Positions 61,615 to 64,000 of a DNA stretch of 64,000 nucleotides are shown piece after piece. The position numbers and the translations under genes were made by a program. Origin of the DNA: Scylla paramamosain (Eukaryota; Arthropoda; Malacostraca; Decapoda; Portunidae); assembly GCF_035594125.1 (NCBI RefSeq), contig NC_087171.1, positions 13,618,267-13,682,266 of the forward strand, read 5' to 3'. The notes beneath the pieces were generated by a model. It did no database searches and was not told where the DNA came from. It saw nothing but the letters and a program-made list of their open reading frames with translations. The stretch's first letter is position 1. Each line of letters begins with the position of its first letter.

Positions 61615-62394
61615 AATTATCGGAAACCCATGACTTCATCCGCTCCAGTCCCAAGCCATGCCTACCACTCACTACCACGCTGGTTCAGTTTCATAAGTTT
61701 CTACAACTATGTAGAAATCTCTTGTATCTTTAATGTGAAGATTCTTAGAAATCTGAGTTGCATACTACTTTAGCAGAACACCAGGGTGAAGGAAATTTAT
61801 AATTTCTAACTTGACACTTTAAATTCTGAGTAGCGACTTGAGTTATGATTGCCTCACCATACAGGGAAAAGAAGTCTCTCGCACAATGTACCTTCACTTA
61901 GGACCACAACTATTACCATGTGCAAAGTAAACTATCTACCTAACATTCAGTTATAACGGAGGGAAATCCCACAGCAATTATTTTTAGATAGGCTATATTG
62001 TACAAGCTTTGTTGTTAAGAAAATAATACTGAAAATTATTGCTTACGGTGCAGGCAACAGTGCTATTGATGACGGTGGTGATAGTGGCTGGAGGGTGAAA
62101 ATGATGGCGTTCATCCATTCCAGCTAATACTGTAACATCTTGCCTGGCTAATTTACGACATGCTTGCCCGAGACGACGCACACACAAAGTACGTGGGGGC
62201 GCTTTGCGTATTGTTGCCCCATTTTCTTTTTTCTTTTCTTTTCTTTCTTTCTTCTTTTTTTTTTTTTTACTGATCTTTAATCATATCATATATTATGATA
62301 CAAAATACTAATTAAATATACTTATCTATTAATCAACAGCTGATGGAACAAGCATTTTCATTTCCCTTCAGTGACCTTAGCTCCCACCTAATAC

Positions 62395-62395
<1 letters not shown>

Positions 62396-62431
<36 letters not shown>

Positions 62432-62630
62432 GCTCCCCAACACAGTGGTATTGTCTTCGGCTATCGCCTGACAGACCAGGGTTTGCGCCACGCTCATGAC
62501 GCGAGCAGTTATTGTCCTTAAGCAAGAGAATGAGGTGTGGCATGTGAAAAGTCTCAGCCTTACCCATAGATCGGCCTGTCATGACCTCCACGTAGCTGGC
62601 AGTCACGAGTACACTACGTGATCCGTTAAC

Positions 62631-62687
<57 letters not shown>
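62396..62687 (+). mobile_element. SINE-like relic bounded by (CA)n tracts
   Basis: (CA)n at 62396-62429, then 'cacagtggtattgtcttcgg' and 'accagggtttgcgccacgc' (A- and B-box relics), a 'cccatagatcggcctgtcat' block, and (CA)n at 62635-62687. Layout and tail match the tRNA-derived SINE at 30461 only loosely, so it may be a different tRNA-derived family. Confidence 0.4.
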
Positions 62688-62689
<2 letters not shown>

Positions 62690-63100
62690 AGCAGAGAAAA
62701 TTTTCACAGACAATGCTTCACATTGAGCTTCATTATGATTGATGGTCAAATCGGAGATTAATGGGAAGAACGTTGCAGTAGCAACAGACTGCGCGCTTGC
62801 ACAGTCAAGGAAGAGAAAACTCACAGGTGCGCCTGTAATCACGTTCCAGTAACACTTGGTGAGGGTTTCCGAGGTCGTTGTGCTTTGGAGATCCTATATA
62901 TTTGTGTGCACCAAGTGTCCAGATGAGCAGACATATAAGTTAACTTTATGAGCTAACCAACACAACTCAAGCAAAAGATAAGATGTTGGTGCTTGAGCAA
63001 AACGCTAAATCGCTACCAAGGCAACTACAGTTAAGGCAATCAATTGCGGCAACTTTTCGGCAGAGCAATAATGTCTTCCACAAGTGGCAGCTACACTTAC

Positions 63101-63227
63101 CCGCCGAGTAATTTAAGTAGTTGCTCGCTATCACATTTAGCTGCCATATCTCGGAGTTTCAAAATAGGATTTTCACACGGTGCCATTAGCTGTAGCCACA
63201 GTCCATAACCAATCGGTAATTCAGGGC
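63101..63227 (-). CDS. Possible isolated coding exon, unknown product
   Basis: On the minus strand a 127-nt open segment reads 'PELPIGYGLWLQLMAPCENP' followed by 'ILKLRDMAAKCDSEQLLKLL'. It ends at a strong donor (GGCGG|GTAAGT, donor at 63100) and begins after a plausible acceptor (tttatttacgag). Residue composition is protein-like. I do not recognise the family, and no partner exon was found in the window. Confidence 0.35.
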
Positions 63228-63866
63228 CTCGTAAATAAAGATTGCATGAAAAATATGAATAGCAACATGAAAATGAATATATCATGAAGTCAGTGGATGA
63301 TAAAACAAGATTAAAAATCCGCTCTAAAAATGCAATTTAAAATTTTGTCTTTTCTTGTCCACACACAGATCGCTACACAAAATACGATAAAAACTTGTAA
63401 ATAACATATGGTACACATACATATTCCCCTCACATTGTGTTTCTCCTTTGTGTGCAGCAGTGCAAAAAGAGTTCCACACGAAAAACAATTTTCTCGACAG
63501 ACGAGTCGCGAAAGCCTGTAGCAGCAAAGTTTCTTGCAAAGGGAATCGCTTGACACAAGTAACTGCCGCGTGCAAGGAAGGAGCGTGAATTCCATAGTTT
63601 TCAAAGACTGGAAGGAGCAAGCGTCTGAGTGCTATGCCGGGCTCACCGTCGCGCTAACTCTAATTCGTGAGAATGCCTGTTGGTCTGACATGAAGTTCGT
63701 TCGACGTTCATGTGACTGGCGGATGGATTCTTCCATCACCCTCCACCTGCGTAAGGGAGGAGAGGCATTACCAATAATGATTTTGAGAGAATCGACATAG
63801 TGTTTTTGTACCTACATCTGTATTAACCTATTCATTTTCACTAATATACCTACTGTAACAACAGAG
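63228..63866. other. Right-edge stretch, no gene recognised
   Basis: A plus-strand frame at 63534-63800 (88 codons) and overlapping minus-strand frames have no recognisable domain or motif. Confidence 0.35.
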
Positions 63867-63906
63867 CAGTAGTATTATTAGTATTAGTATTAGTAGTAGT
63901 AGTAGT

Positions 63907-63953
<47 letters not shown>

Positions 63954-63960
63954 CAGCAGC

Positions 63961-64000
<40 letters not shown>
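63867..64000. repeat. (TAG)n/(CAG)n trinucleotide tract at window edge
   Basis: TAT/TAG units, about 13 CAG units, then TAG units running off the right edge. Confidence 0.96.

Larger units (their letters stand above)
58290..63100. other. Non-coding region downstream of the BTB gene
   Basis: No supported gene. It contains microsatellites, one tRNA-SINE-like relic (62429-62632), two CRE palindromes (61554 and 61607) and many unassigned short ORFs. Confidence 0.45.

Noticed and set aside
63311..63800. ORFs of 88-98 codons near the right edge
   Set aside because: No recognisable motif, they overlap each other on opposite strands, and there is no splice or promoter support.

Overview
This window looks like nuclear DNA of an arthropod, most likely a decapod crustacean. 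The evidence is intron-rich genes with GT-AG splice sites, very long dinucleotide tracts ((CT)n, (TA)n and (CA)n of 80-190 bp), many decayed non-LTR retrotransposons, a tRNA-derived SINE with a (CA)n tail, and a degenerate AACCTAA-rich tract resembling the arthropod telomere repeat. The lineage call is inference; no taxon-specific marker was compared.

Layout. 1-2007: part of a LINE on the minus strand, running off the left edge. About 2.0-7.3 kb: non-coding DNA with microsatellites, a jockey-like LINE tail, and an E2F/CHR-like motif cluster near 4.75 kb that may be the NCAPD2 promoter. 7327-31117 (+): NCAPD2, the condensin I HEAT subunit, rebuilt here as 28 coding exons totalling 4365 nt (1454 aa) with every splice phase consistent. 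Its introns hold microsatellites, fragments of several LINE families and a 2.7 kb antisense LINE. 33574-35639 (-): XBP1, the bZIP factor of the unfolded protein response, in two genomic coding exons plus a candidate 17-nt IRE1-type cytoplasmic intron. An ERSE-like element lies just upstream of its start. 38493-57688 (+): a BTB-BACK-PHR protein of the BTBD1/2/3/6 group, 6 coding exons, 461 aa. Its introns hold a CR1-like LINE, a jockey-like LINE, a 39-bp minisatellite, and a 4.5 kb unit bounded by 74-bp inverted repeats that encloses another LINE and a Tigger/pogo-like DNA transposon remnant. 58.3-64 kb: mostly non-coding, with microsatellites, one SINE-like relic, two CRE palindromes and one possible minus-strand exon.

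The three host genes are not an operon. NCAPD2 and XBP1 are convergent; XBP1 and the BTB gene are head to head about 2.9 kb apart (ATG to ATG). The clearest points of interest are the XBP1 control features (short IRE1 intron and ERSE), the inverted-repeat composite in the last BTB intron, and retroelement or microsatellite material lying within a few bases of NCAPD2 splice sites.
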